From assembly GCA_048498035.1 (NCBI GenBank), contig JBEHYT010000003.1, positions 1 to 64,000 on the forward strand: a stretch of 64,000 nucleotides of DNA, in the 5' to 3' direction. Below the pieces are notes generated by a model. That model searched no databases, was not told the DNA's origin, and saw only the letters and a program-made list of their open reading frames with translations. The DNA comes from CADEDV01 sp048498035. Lineage in GTDB: Bacteria > Bacteroidota > Bacteroidia > Chitinophagales > Chitinophagaceae. Below, one piece after another: positions 45,875 through 55,089 of the stretch (position 1 is the stretch's first letter; the number at the start of each line of letters is the position of its first letter). The position numbers were made by a program, and so were the translations under genes.

Positions 45875-46351
45875 ATGAAAGGGATTTGCAGGTCATATTT
45901 ACTGGTGGGAATGATGATGTTAGGCAGTCATTTCCTGCAAGCCCAGGGAGTTGCAAAAGGCGACTCCGTTTTGGAGAAGAATATTCAAAAGGCATTTCGG
46001 GAATATCCTTCGTTTTTGTTTGAGAAAAAGGAAAGTGCCTTTGTTTTGATGCGATTGTTTTTTGAAGGGAAAGATGTTCGCGTAAAGGTGGTGAATGATA
46101 ACCGGGAGGAGATGAAAGATTTTGTTGAGTCGTGTATAAAAAAGAGCGATTTAAAGGGGAAGAAAGGCGATGAATACCTGGTTCCGTTGTTTTTTGTAGA
46201 TCCGGAATCGGACAGCTTGGACGGGGCCGCAATTGAAGCCGAATGGAAGCGGAACGCGGTGGTTGAAAATGTGAAAATGCTGAGACCAGTTTACATTACT
46301 GCAGGGGGTCATGAAGCATCCTGTAGCTTGAAAACAACCGGATCTCGCTGA
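45875..46351 (+). CDS. Small exported protein inserted between actB and actC
   Basis: 158 residues with a signal peptide (S-Y-L-L-V-G-M-M-M-L-G ending F-L-Q-A-Q). The mature part is soluble: E-K-N-I-Q-K-A-F-R-E-Y-P-S, then alternating strands and helices. A faint resemblance to TonB-C-like folds is possible but not diagnostic. I know no act subunit of this kind. It lies 55 bp after actB and 85 bp before actC, same strand, and its DNA is noticeably more AT-rich with more rare-looking codons than its neighbours. It may be an operon passenger or an assembly factor. Confidence 0.7.
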   Translation: MKGICRSYLLVGMMMLGSHFLQAQGVAKGDSVLEKNIQKAFREYPSFLFEKKESAFVLMRLFFEGKDVRVKVVNDNREEMKDFVESCIKKSDLKGKKGDEYLVPLFFVDPESDSLDGAAIEAEWKRNAVVENVKMLRPVYITAGGHEASCSLKTTGSR

Positions 46352-46436
46352 TGGAAGTAATTGTAACGCAAAAGAAAGAGATTAGTTCATTTATTGAAGC
46401 GATAAGCTAGCAGCTAAAGCTAAAAGCGAAACAAAT

Positions 46437-47888
46437 ATGTCATTACTTAGATACGAAGCCCAGGTTAGACCACCGCTGGTAGATGGTAACAAGGATTATC
46501 ACCAGGTAACAGAAGATATTTGCCGCCCCGTGGAAGCCACGCCTTCGCGGGCATGGTGGATCGGCTTTATTATTTCTGTGGCCCTGCTGATCTTCGGTAT
46601 TGTCTCGGTAACCATGGAGGTAATGTATGGTGTAGGCCAGTGGAACCTGAACAAGACCATCGGTTGGGGTTGGGATATTACCAACTTCGTTTGGTGGGTA
46701 GGTATTGGTCACGCCGGAACCCTGATCTCTGCCATCCTGTTGCTCTTCCGCCAGGGCTGGCGTACGGGTGTAAACCGCGCGGCTGAGGCGATGACGATCT
46801 TCGCGGTAATGTGTGCCGGTCAGTTCCCCATCTGGCACATGGGCCGTGTGTGGAATGCGTTCTTTGTACTTCCTTATCCCAATACACGCGGTCCCCTGTG
46901 GGTTAACTTCAACTCACCTTTGTTGTGGGACGTATTTGCGATCTCTACCTATTTCACGGTATCCCTGCTGTTCTGGTACTCTGGTCTGATACCGGATCTG
47001 GCTACACTGCGTGATCGTGCAAAGGAAAAATGGAGAAAAACATTTTATGGTGTGGCATCATTTGGCTGGACGGGCTCTACCAAACACTGGCAACGTCATG
47101 AAGCGTTATCGCTGGTGTTGGCTGGTTTGAGTACGCCGCTGGTACTTTCAGTGCATACGATTGTATCATTCGACTTTGCCACTTCGGTAGTACCGGGCTG
47201 GCATACCACGATCTTCCCTCCTTACTTCGTTGCCGGTGCCATCTTCTCAGGTTTTGCGATGGTGCAAACGCTGCTGGTAATTACCAGGAGAGTGCTTGGT
47301 CTGAAAGATTATATCACTATTGAGCACATCGAGGTAATGAATAAAGTAATTGTTCTTACCGGATCTATTGTGGGTATTGCCTACCTCACGGAATTGTTTA
47401 TGGCCTGGTATTCACACGTGGATTATGAGTGGTTTGCATTTAAAGAAAACCGTGTTAACCTGAACAGTCCGTATGGCTGGAGTTATTATATCATGATGGG
47501 TTGTAACGTGCTTTCTCCGCAGATCTTCTGGTTCCGGAAGATGAGAAGAAGTTTGTTGGTAACCTTCTTCATGTCGATCCTGGTGAATATCGGTATGTGG
47601 TTTGAGCGTTTTGTGATCATCGTTACCTCTATTTATCGTGATTACCTGCCTTCTTCCTGGAGTACTTATTATTCGCCATCTATCTGGGAGGTTGGTTTCT
47701 ATATGGGAACGTTTGGTTTGTTCTTTACCTGCTACTTCCTGTTCTCCAAATTCTTCCCTGTGATCGCGATTGCGGAAATCAAGCATATCCTGAAACGCAG
47801 TGGTGAGAACTTTAAAGAGCAGATGGGTACGGTTGAAGGTGAGACTACTGAGCAGTTTGGACATGAATATGCAGGAGATCATCACTAA
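46437..47888 (+). CDS. actC: Alternative complex III NrfD-like membrane subunit
   Basis: 483 residues with about ten membrane helices, NrfD/PsrC family. G-I-G-H-A-G-T-L-I-S and Q-F-P-I-W-H-M-G-R are conserved family segments, and the fold provides the menaquinol site and possibly a proton path. Its position after actB and before actD is the standard order apart from the inserted gene at 45875. Confidence 0.93.
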   Translation: MSLLRYEAQVRPPLVDGNKDYHQVTEDICRPVEATPSRAWWIGFIISVALLIFGIVSVTMEVMYGVGQWNLNKTIGWGWDITNFVWWVGIGHAGTLISAILLLFRQGWRTGVNRAAEAMTIFAVMCAGQFPIWHMGRVWNAFFVLPYPNTRGPLWVNFNSPLLWDVFAISTYFTVSLLFWYSGLIPDLATLRDRAKEKWRKTFYGVASFGWTGSTKHWQRHEALSLVLAGLSTPLVLSVHTIVSFDFATSVVPGWHTTIFPPYFVAGAIFSGFAMVQTLLVITRRVLGLKDYITIEHIEVMNKVIVLTGSIVGIAYLTELFMAWYSHVDYEWFAFKENRVNLNSPYGWSYYIMMGCNVLSPQIFWFRKMRRSLLVTFFMSILVNIGMWFERFVIIVTSIYRDYLPSSWSTYYSPSIWEVGFYMGTFGLFFTCYFLFSKFFPVIAIAEIKHILKRSGENFKEQMGTVEGETTEQFGHEYAGDHH

Positions 47889-47944
47889 AACCTGCTGTAC
47901 TGTTGGATTTGATATTTGAATTTTGACTTTTTGAACCTAATACA

Positions 47945-48523
47945 ATGGCTGTAAAAAAATTCGTAGTTGGAAATTTCGGGGAGGAAGCGGTCCTGTTTCC
48001 CGCGGTGAAAAAAGTTCGCCGTGCAGGGTACAAGATCCATGATGTGTTTACGCCTTTCCCGATCCACGGTTTGGATAAAGCAATGGGTTTGCGCGATACC
48101 AGCCTGCATACTGCCGGCTTTATCTATGGCATCACGGGTACTACCACGGCGCTTACGTTCATTACCTGGGCGCTTACGATCGACTGGCAACTGAATTTTG
48201 GCGGTAAGCCATTTTTCTCCCTGCCGGCATGGATACCGATCACTTTTGAATTGACGGTGCTTTTTTCTGCGGTAGGCATGGTGCTTACTTTCTGTTACCT
48301 CTGCCAGTTGGCGCCTTTTGTAAAGAAAGATCATTTTAACCCGCGTTCTACAGATGACACGTTTGTAATGGCGCTGGAGTGCACAGATAAGACGAATGAA
48401 GCGGATGTAATTGCGTTTTTACAGAGTGTAGGCGCTACGGATGTAAAAGTAGATCACCGGGAAACCGGCTGGTGGCTCGGAAGCTATGGCCAGGACAAAA
48501 TGAAATTTGAAACAAAAAGCTAA
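47945..48523 (+). CDS. actD: Alternative complex III subunit (DUF3341)
   Basis: 192 residues. A soluble N-terminal part (K-V-R-R-A-G-Y-K-I-H-D-V-F-T-P-F-P) leads into two membrane helices (about 60-80 and 97-120) and a C-terminal ferredoxin-like tail. DUF3341 proteins are the ActD subunit, thought to be structural rather than redox-active. It carries no haem or Fe-S motif. Confidence 0.92.
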   Translation: MAVKKFVVGNFGEEAVLFPAVKKVRRAGYKIHDVFTPFPIHGLDKAMGLRDTSLHTAGFIYGITGTTTALTFITWALTIDWQLNFGGKPFFSLPAWIPITFELTVLFSAVGMVLTFCYLCQLAPFVKKDHFNPRSTDDTFVMALECTDKTNEADVIAFLQSVGATDVKVDHRETGWWLGSYGQDKMKFETKS

Positions 48524-48555
48524 GCCTTAGATATTAATCTCATTAATCATACAGG

Positions 48556-49197
48556 ATGAAACAATTTTTGATCATAGCAGGAGGGGTACTCGCAATTGCA
48601 CTGACTTCTTGTGGACCAAGACGGAGTCCGGGACGTGCGTATATGCCGGATATGTTCTACTCCCGTGCTTACGAGACCTATGCAGCGCTGGATTCATCGG
48701 TTTTTACAACAGACAGGAATGGCTGGGGTAAAGATGGCGACAAGATCTTTTACAATGAGCAGCCTGTAACAGGTACAGTGGCCCGTGGCGATATGGCGCC
48801 GTACCTGCTGAAGAATGATTCTGCAGGGTATGCCCAATCTGCATCTGTAAAAAGTCCGCTGGATTCAGGCATCGTGGATATGAAAGAAGCGGAGCGCCTG
48901 TACCTGGTTAATTGTGGAATTTGCCATGGTCCTAAGCTGGACGGAAACGGTCCGCTGTGGAAAGGTGGTGATGGTCCTTTCCCTGCAGCGCCAAAGAACT
49001 TTATGGCGGATGATATGAAGAAGATGGCAGAAGGAACCATGTTTCATTCTGTGACATATGGAAAAGGGCAGATGGGTAGCTATGCTTCCCAGCTCACTAC
49101 CCAACAACGTTGGATGGTGATCGCCTATATCAAATCCAAACAGAATGGAGGTGCGGCTGCGGCGTCAAAAGACAGCATGGCAACTGCAAAAAACTAA
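48556..49197 (+). CDS. actE: Alternative complex III monohaem cytochrome c subunit, lipoprotein
   Basis: 213 residues. The lipobox L-T-S-C at about 19 indicates a membrane-anchored lipoprotein; a cytochrome c domain contains C120-G-I-C-H124 and a later Met-rich loop (G-T-M-F-H-S-V-T-Y-G-K-G-Q-M) that can supply the axial ligand. It probably passes electrons from the core to the oxidase. The tail is Ala-rich. Confidence 0.92.
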   Translation: MKQFLIIAGGVLAIALTSCGPRRSPGRAYMPDMFYSRAYETYAALDSSVFTTDRNGWGKDGDKIFYNEQPVTGTVARGDMAPYLLKNDSAGYAQSASVKSPLDSGIVDMKEAERLYLVNCGICHGPKLDGNGPLWKGGDGPFPAAPKNFMADDMKKMAEGTMFHSVTYGKGQMGSYASQLTTQQRWMVIAYIKSKQNGGAAAASKDSMATAKN

Positions 49198-49236
49198 GGA
49201 AACTGTTTTAGAAGAAATTATAATAAACGTATACTG

Positions 49237-50484
49237 ATGACTAGCCGGGACAATTTTGTAGTACCAAAGCGATATAACCTGATAGCGATCATATTCATGC
49301 TGGTGGGCGTTGTGTCCATTGGTATCTTATGGGCTACACAGGGCTCCAAAGATGATCCGCATGCGCAGGCTCGTTTTTGGGGTTCATTGTTGCAAAACAG
49401 TGTTTATTTTCTGCTGGTAGTAAATGCCTCCATGTTCTTTATCTGTGCCACTACGCTGGCGTGGGGTGGGTGGCAACAGGCTTTCAGACGGGTGCCGGAA
49501 GCAATTTCTGCGGCGGTGCCGGTAATTGGCGTGTTGTGCCTGGTGATCCTGCTTGCCATTGTGCTGGGAGGTAATCATGAAATTTATCATTGGACAGATA
49601 CGGAGCATGTAAAACAGGATGCAGGACTGACCTGGAAAAGCGGTTTCCTGAATAAAGGATTTTTCATCGGCCTCAGCATATTTACAATTGTTGCATGGTC
49701 TTTCCTTGGATGGAAGATGCGCCAACGTTCCCGCAGCCTGGATAACAACCCCATCCCGACCGTGGAAGGCAGAAGAAAATTTGTATGGAATGATACGGTA
49801 TGGGCGGCAGTATACATCGTCGTTTTTGCACTTACGGTAATGTCATCCATCCCCTGGATGTGGCTGATGAGCATTGACGCACATTGGTATTCTACCATGT
49901 ATAGCTGGTACACATTTGCAAGTACGTTTGTGGCAGGTATGGCGCTTATTGCATTGTTTGTAGTGTTTCTTAAAAACAACGGTTACCTGGAATATACTAC
50001 CAATGAGCACCTGCATGATATTGGTAAATTCATGTTCGCGTTTTCAATCTTCTGGACATATCTCTGGTTCTCCCAGTTTATGCTGATCTGGTATGCGAAT
50101 ATCCCGGAAGAAACTACTTATTTCAAGCCACGTGCGGAAGGGGTCTACAGCGGAATTTTCTGGCTGATGCTGATCATCAACTTTGTAGCGCCGATCCTGA
50201 TCCTGATGACAAGAAATGCAAAACGGAATTATGGAACCATGACATTTATGGCGGTGTTGATCCTGTTTGGTCACTGGCTGGATTTGTACCAGATGGTATT
50301 CCCAAGTCCGCTGAAGGATGCGGAAACAGGTCAAACCTATGTTCCGATGATCGTCTTTGATTTTGGTGTAGCCCTCGGTTTTGTTGGATTGCTGATGTTT
50401 ACCATTGGCCGTGCATTGACAAAGGCGCCGCTGCTGGCCAAAAACAATCCGTTTATCAAAGAAAGCCTGATTCACCATACGTAA
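49237..50484 (+). CDS. actF: Alternative complex III integral membrane subunit
   Basis: 415 residues, about ten membrane helices, related in fold to ActC/NrfD. Landmarks are W-G-G-W-Q-Q-A-F-R-R, W-M-S-I-D-A-H-W-Y-S-T-M-Y-S-W-Y region, and S-Q-F-M-L-I-W-Y-A-N-I-P-E-E-T. It forms the second membrane half of the complex. It ends the act block, with the oxidase genes following after 85 bp. Confidence 0.92.
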   Translation: MTSRDNFVVPKRYNLIAIIFMLVGVVSIGILWATQGSKDDPHAQARFWGSLLQNSVYFLLVVNASMFFICATTLAWGGWQQAFRRVPEAISAAVPVIGVLCLVILLAIVLGGNHEIYHWTDTEHVKQDAGLTWKSGFLNKGFFIGLSIFTIVAWSFLGWKMRQRSRSLDNNPIPTVEGRRKFVWNDTVWAAVYIVVFALTVMSSIPWMWLMSIDAHWYSTMYSWYTFASTFVAGMALIALFVVFLKNNGYLEYTTNEHLHDIGKFMFAFSIFWTYLWFSQFMLIWYANIPEETTYFKPRAEGVYSGIFWLMLIINFVAPILILMTRNAKRNYGTMTFMAVLILFGHWLDLYQMVFPSPLKDAETGQTYVPMIVFDFGVALGFVGLLMFTIGRALTKAPLLAKNNPFIKESLIHHT

Positions 50485-50569
50485 GAACGCGGCAAAACCA
50501 ACTGAACCTAGAACGAAAAACTGAAAAAACGAAGCCGGCGGAAGACCGGTCTCAAAAACAGAATACGGT

Positions 50570-51637
50570 ATGCAAACATTTTTCATCATAGCGGTCCTGG
50601 TACTTGGGTTCCTGATCACATTCCAGATTGCTAAAGCCAGTGAGTATGTTTCGATTTTGCGGGGCGAGGAGAAAGCGCGGAAACAGACCAACAAGATCAA
50701 CGGCTTCCTGCTGTTGGTATTCCTGATTGTTGGCCTGATTGGCGTTTATTATTGTAATGAGCGCCTGAAGGGAAAAATTCTTGGCGCACCTGCTTCAGAT
50801 CATGGCGTGCATATCGATACCATGCTTTATGTAACACTTGCTATTACAGGTATTGTATTTTTTGCAACACAAATAGCACTCTTCTGGTTTGCTTTTAAAT
50901 ACCAGGAATCTGATAAACGCAAAGCGTTCTACTATCCACATAATAATAAACTGGAAGTTATCTGGACCGTTATTCCTGCCATCACGCTTACGGTACTGGT
51001 AGGGTTTGGTATTTTCTATTGGTTTAAAATCACCGGTCCGGCGCCAAAAGATGCTATGCAGGTGGAAGTTGTGGGTAGCCAGTTTCAATGGGAATATCGT
51101 TACCCGGGGGCTGACCATGAATTTGGAAAAAAATACTTTAAGAATATTGATGGGAATAATTCCCTCGGGATCATTTGGGACGATGGATACTCACATGATG
51201 ATATTTATGTGGGTGCCGGTAATCCGCTTCACCTGGTGGTAAACAAGCCGGTGCAACTGATCATCGGTTCCAAAGATGTAATCCATGACGTGGGATTGGC
51301 AGAATTCCGGATGAAGATGGATGCAGTTCCGGGAACACCTACTACGATGTGGTTTACGCCTACCAAAACAACCAAGCAGAAGATTGAAGAAACTGGAGAT
51401 CCCGACTTTGTATATGAAATATCCTGTGACCAGATGTGCGGACAGGGTCACACCAAAATGCGCGGTACTATTATTGTGGAAACCCAGGCTGAGTTTGATG
51501 CATGGATGGCGACACAAAAGCCACTTTATGCGCAGCTATTTGAACAAAAAACAGATTCTGTAGGGGCCAAATCTCCTGCGGACTCTGCAGTAGCGAAACT
51601 GGCGGTTCCAAACGCCCAAATGAAAACAAGAAACTAA
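50570..51637 (+). CDS. coxB: Cytochrome c oxidase subunit II
   Basis: 355 residues. About four hydrophobic segments in the first 150 residues precede the cupredoxin domain, two more than the classic two-helix subunit II; this long N-terminus is usual in Bacteroidota. The CuA site is complete: H239, then C286-D-Q-M-C290-G-Q-G-H294-T-K-M297. CuA accepts electrons from the cytochromes of alternative complex III and hands them to subunit I. A Ser/Ala/Lys-rich tail follows. Confidence 0.95.
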   Translation: MQTFFIIAVLVLGFLITFQIAKASEYVSILRGEEKARKQTNKINGFLLLVFLIVGLIGVYYCNERLKGKILGAPASDHGVHIDTMLYVTLAITGIVFFATQIALFWFAFKYQESDKRKAFYYPHNNKLEVIWTVIPAITLTVLVGFGIFYWFKITGPAPKDAMQVEVVGSQFQWEYRYPGADHEFGKKYFKNIDGNNSLGIIWDDGYSHDDIYVGAGNPLHLVVNKPVQLIIGSKDVIHDVGLAEFRMKMDAVPGTPTTMWFTPTKTTKQKIEETGDPDFVYEISCDQMCGQGHTKMRGTIIVETQAEFDAWMATQKPLYAQLFEQKTDSVGAKSPADSAVAKLAVPNAQMKTRN

Positions 51638-51678
51638 AAATAGGTGAGACAACGCGGTTGTCTTTAAAAAAATAGAAT

Positions 51679-53484
51679 ATGAGCGAAGCATTGCATGTAC
51701 ACCCGGAGGTAGCTATCTCGCATGATCACCACGACGAACATCATGGTCATCATAAAGAGACGTTTATCAGCAAGTACGTCTTCAGCATGGACCATAAAAC
51801 CATCGGTAAGCAGTTCCTGATTACCGGTATGGTGTGGGCGGTGATTGGAGGTTTGTTTTCTGTATTATTCCGTTTGCAACTGGGTTTCCCCGATCAGTCG
51901 TTCCCTATCCTGGAAACGTTCTTTGGGCATTGGGCAACCGGCGGTAAGCTTACAAATGAATTTTATTATGCACTGGTAACTATGCACGGTACGGTACTGG
52001 TGTTTTTTGTATTGACGGCAGGATTGAGCGGAACATTTGCCAACATCCTGATTCCTTTGCAGATTGGTGCGCGTGACATGGCGTCACCGTTTTTGAATAT
52101 GCTGTCCTATTGGTTCTTCTTCCTGGCCAGCGTAGTCATGATCTCCTCCCTGTTCCTGGCAACAGGACCTGCAGCCGGTGGCTGGACGGTTTATCCGCCA
52201 TTGAGTGCATTAGGCTCCGCGTCAATCGGCTCGCGATTAGGGATGGATTTCTGGATTGTGAGTATGGCTTTGTTCGTGGTTTCATCGTTGTTAGGCGGTT
52301 TGAATTATATATCCACGATTTTGAATATGCGAACGAAGGGTATGGGTATGACGCGATTACCGTTGACGATCTGGGCCATGTTCTTTACCGCGGTACTGGG
52401 CGTTCTTTCATTCCCGGTATTATTCTCCGGTTTGATCCTGTTATTGTTTGATCGCAACCTGGGCACCAGTTTCTACCTGAGCGATATTTACACTGCGGGC
52501 GCGGCACTTCCAAATGAAGGTGGTAGCGCGATTCTCTTCCAGCACTTATTCTGGTTCCTGGGGCACCCGGAAGTATATATCATCCTGTTGCCAGCCATGG
52601 GAATGGTGTCGGAGATTCTTTCCGTCAATTCCCGCAAACCGATCTTCGGTTATATGGCCATGCTGGGTTCACTGTTTGCAATTACGATTCTCGCATTCCT
52701 GGTTTGGGCTCACCACATGTTTGTGACGGGACTGAATCCGTTCCTGGGATCGGTGTTTGTGTTGTTGACCTTGCTGATCGCCGTTCCTTCGGCTATCAAA
52801 GTGTTCAACTGGCTCACAACACTCTGGCGTGGTAATATCCGGTTTACACCTGCTGCTCTTTTTGCAATTGGATTTGTAAGCCTGTTCATTTCCGGTGGTC
52901 TTACAGGTATCTTCCTTGGAAACTCTACCATTGATATTCACCTGCACGATACCATGTTTGTGATTGCCCACTTCCACATTGTAATGGGTGTGGCTTCAAT
53001 GTTTGGCATGTTTGCAGGCGTGTACCACTGGTATCCTAAAATGTTTGGACGGTACCTGAACAATACGCTTGGTTATATCCATTTCTGGGTTACAATGGTG
53101 GGCGCTTACCTGATCTTCTGGCCTATGCACTATGAAGGTCTTGCCGGGGTGCCACGCCGTTACCTCGATAAGAGCGTATGGCATTCATTCTCTCAATTTG
53201 GCGACCTCGACAAGATGATCACTGTAGTGTCTGTGATTGTATTTGCGATGCAGCTGATGTTCCTGTTCAACTTCTTCTATTCTATCTGGAAAGGAAGAAA
53301 GGTAACCAATCCAAATCCCTGGGGCGCGAATACGCTGGAATGGACTACACCTATTCGTCCGGGACATGGTAACTGGGTGGGTGAGATTCCGGAAGTGCAC
53401 CGTTGGGCGTATGACTATGGTAAAGATGGCCGTGAGTTTATTCCTCAAACCGAGCCTATCAGCGCGGATGAGAGTAAACATTAA
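51679..53484 (+). CDS. coxA: Cytochrome c oxidase subunit I (A1-type aa3)
   Basis: 601 residues, twelve membrane helices. Haem and copper ligands: H103 (M-H-G-T-V), H296 with cross-linked Y300 in G-H-P-E-V-Y, H345/H346 (A-H-H-M), and H431/H433 (A-H-F-H). E298 in HPEVY marks the A1 subfamily with the D-channel glutamate. A His-rich N-terminal stretch (D-H-H-D-E-H-H-G-H-H) precedes the first helix. It reduces oxygen to water and pumps protons. Confidence 0.97.
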   Translation: MSEALHVHPEVAISHDHHDEHHGHHKETFISKYVFSMDHKTIGKQFLITGMVWAVIGGLFSVLFRLQLGFPDQSFPILETFFGHWATGGKLTNEFYYALVTMHGTVLVFFVLTAGLSGTFANILIPLQIGARDMASPFLNMLSYWFFFLASVVMISSLFLATGPAAGGWTVYPPLSALGSASIGSRLGMDFWIVSMALFVVSSLLGGLNYISTILNMRTKGMGMTRLPLTIWAMFFTAVLGVLSFPVLFSGLILLLFDRNLGTSFYLSDIYTAGAALPNEGGSAILFQHLFWFLGHPEVYIILLPAMGMVSEILSVNSRKPIFGYMAMLGSLFAITILAFLVWAHHMFVTGLNPFLGSVFVLLTLLIAVPSAIKVFNWLTTLWRGNIRFTPAALFAIGFVSLFISGGLTGIFLGNSTIDIHLHDTMFVIAHFHIVMGVASMFGMFAGVYHWYPKMFGRYLNNTLGYIHFWVTMVGAYLIFWPMHYEGLAGVPRRYLDKSVWHSFSQFGDLDKMITVVSVIVFAMQLMFLFNFFYSIWKGRKVTNPNPWGANTLEWTTPIRPGHGNWVGEIPEVHRWAYDYGKDGREFIPQTEPISADESKH

Positions 53485-53564
53485 ATAAAGCGATAAGTAA
53501 AAGGAATGCGGGACTGTGGTTGTGGAGATTTGAAGTTTCTTTTTGCTTCAAAATAGTTGGGCGA

Positions 53565-54452
53565 ATGAATAAGGTTAAGGATTATTTGCAGTTAATCAAG
53601 CTTTCGCTCAGTATCATGGTGGTGTTCAGCAGTGTGATCAGTTACCTGCTGGCATCGAAAGTTGTGGAGTACGACTGGACGATGATTGGATTGCTCTTTG
53701 CAGGAGGGTTATTGGTAACAGGTAGTGCCAATGCCATCAACCAGGTAGTTGAAAAAAACACAGATGCGTTGATGAAACGCACGGCAAAGCGGCCGGTAGC
53801 GGCCGGCCGGATGAGTGTTGCAGAAGGCTGGGCCTTTGCGATCATCACGGGAGCCGCGGGTGTTTTTTTGCTCGGCTATTATTTTAACTGGTTGGCGGCA
53901 GGTCTGGCAGCATTCAGCTTGTTCCTGTATGCGTTCATCTATACGCCGTTGAAGAAAGTGAATTCAATTGCGGTGCTGGTGGGCGCTATTCCCGGCGCAT
54001 TGCCCTGTTTGATCGGATGGGCTGCGGGGGATGATCAGTTGAGTACAGGAGGTTGGTTGTTGTTTGGCTTCCAGTTTTTCTGGCAGTTTCCCCATTTCTG
54101 GGCAATTGCCTGGGTGGCACACCGGGATTATTCAACAGCGGGTTTTAAACTGCTGCCGGCCAATGAGGGGCCGACAAAGTTTACGGCACTACAAACTGTA
54201 GTGTATTCACTGTTGCTGTTTCCCGTTACACTGTTGCCTTATTTCACGGGCATGTGTGAATATGCGAGTACCCAGGGACTGATCAGTTTTTTACTGGTCA
54301 TTGCCGGGAATCTTTTCATGTTATTGCGCTGCATTACGCTGTATAGAAAAATGGACGTAGCCTCAGCGAGAAAAGTGATGTTTGGAAGCTATATGTACCT
54401 GCCCGTGGTGATGCTGGCGTTATTAATTGGAAAGATCTGGCATCATGGATAA
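53565..54452 (+). CDS. ctaB: Protohaem IX farnesyltransferase (haem O synthase)
   Basis: 295 residues, nine hydrophobic helices, UbiA superfamily. The prenyl-diphosphate site is seen as N-Q-V-V-E-K-N-T-D-A-L-M-K-R-T-A-K-R-P, and the haem-side loop as Y-T-P-L-K-K-V-N-S-I. It makes haem O from haem B as precursor of haem A for the oxidase encoded upstream. ATG 53565 is preferred to TTG 53520. No ctaA (haem A synthase) is in the window. Confidence 0.93.
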   Translation: MNKVKDYLQLIKLSLSIMVVFSSVISYLLASKVVEYDWTMIGLLFAGGLLVTGSANAINQVVEKNTDALMKRTAKRPVAAGRMSVAEGWAFAIITGAAGVFLLGYYFNWLAAGLAAFSLFLYAFIYTPLKKVNSIAVLVGAIPGALPCLIGWAAGDDQLSTGGWLLFGFQFFWQFPHFWAIAWVAHRDYSTAGFKLLPANEGPTKFTALQTVVYSLLLFPVTLLPYFTGMCEYASTQGLISFLLVIAGNLFMLLRCITLYRKMDVASARKVMFGSYMYLPVVMLALLIGKIWHHG

Positions 54453-54473
54453 CAAATTTTAGGAGAAGGAAAT

Positions 54474-55052
54474 ATGCATTTAGAAGCTGTGACAGAAGAA
54501 CCTAAAAAGAAAATGCATCCCCACAAGTTTACGCTGTGGGTGGCGATTGGAAGTATCGTAATGATGTTTGCCGGGCTAACAAGCGCTTTTATCGTAAAAA
54601 GCAACCAGGCAGGATGGAGAGGAGTTGATGTGCCGGTTTACTTTTGGTATTCTACGGCAGCGATACTGATCAGTAGCCTTACGATGCAGATGGCGCTCCG
54701 GTCGTTTAAACAACGGGAGATGTCAAAATACAGGGGGCTGATTGGAATTACCCTGTTGCTGGGCGTGGTGTTTGTGATTTTACAGTGCCTGGGGTTTGCG
54801 CAGATTTGGACGGTGCAGCATATCCAGTTTACAGGAGCCGCCGGCGCCGGGCAATTTCTCTACGTGATTTTTGGCCTTCATGCCATTCACGTAATAGGAG
54901 GAGTAATCACACTGATCGTGATCTTTTTGAAAGCGTTCTTTGCAAAACGAAAAAATTATAGTTCAACGCCCATTGAAGTTGCGGCAACATACTGGCATTT
55001 TGTAGATATCCTTTGGATCTACCTGCTTGTATTTTTCCTGGTAATTGGGTAG
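54474..55052 (+). CDS. Cytochrome c oxidase subunit III, short form
   Basis: 192 residues, five membrane helices; Pro- and Lys-rich N-terminus, then W-V-A-I-G-S-I-V-M-M-F-A-G-L-T-S-A-F. The C-terminal Y-W-H-F-V-D-I-L-W-I-Y is the COX3 signature. One of two subunit III genes in tandem. AGGAGAAGG lies just before ATG 54474. Which one assembles with CoxA cannot be told; both may. Confidence 0.9.
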   Translation: MHLEAVTEEPKKKMHPHKFTLWVAIGSIVMMFAGLTSAFIVKSNQAGWRGVDVPVYFWYSTAAILISSLTMQMALRSFKQREMSKYRGLIGITLLLGVVFVILQCLGFAQIWTVQHIQFTGAAGAGQFLYVIFGLHAIHVIGGVITLIVIFLKAFFAKRKNYSSTPIEVAATYWHFVDILWIYLLVFFLVIG

Positions 55053-55089
55053 AAGAACGATCAATTGACTTAATAAAAACTGGCAACTA

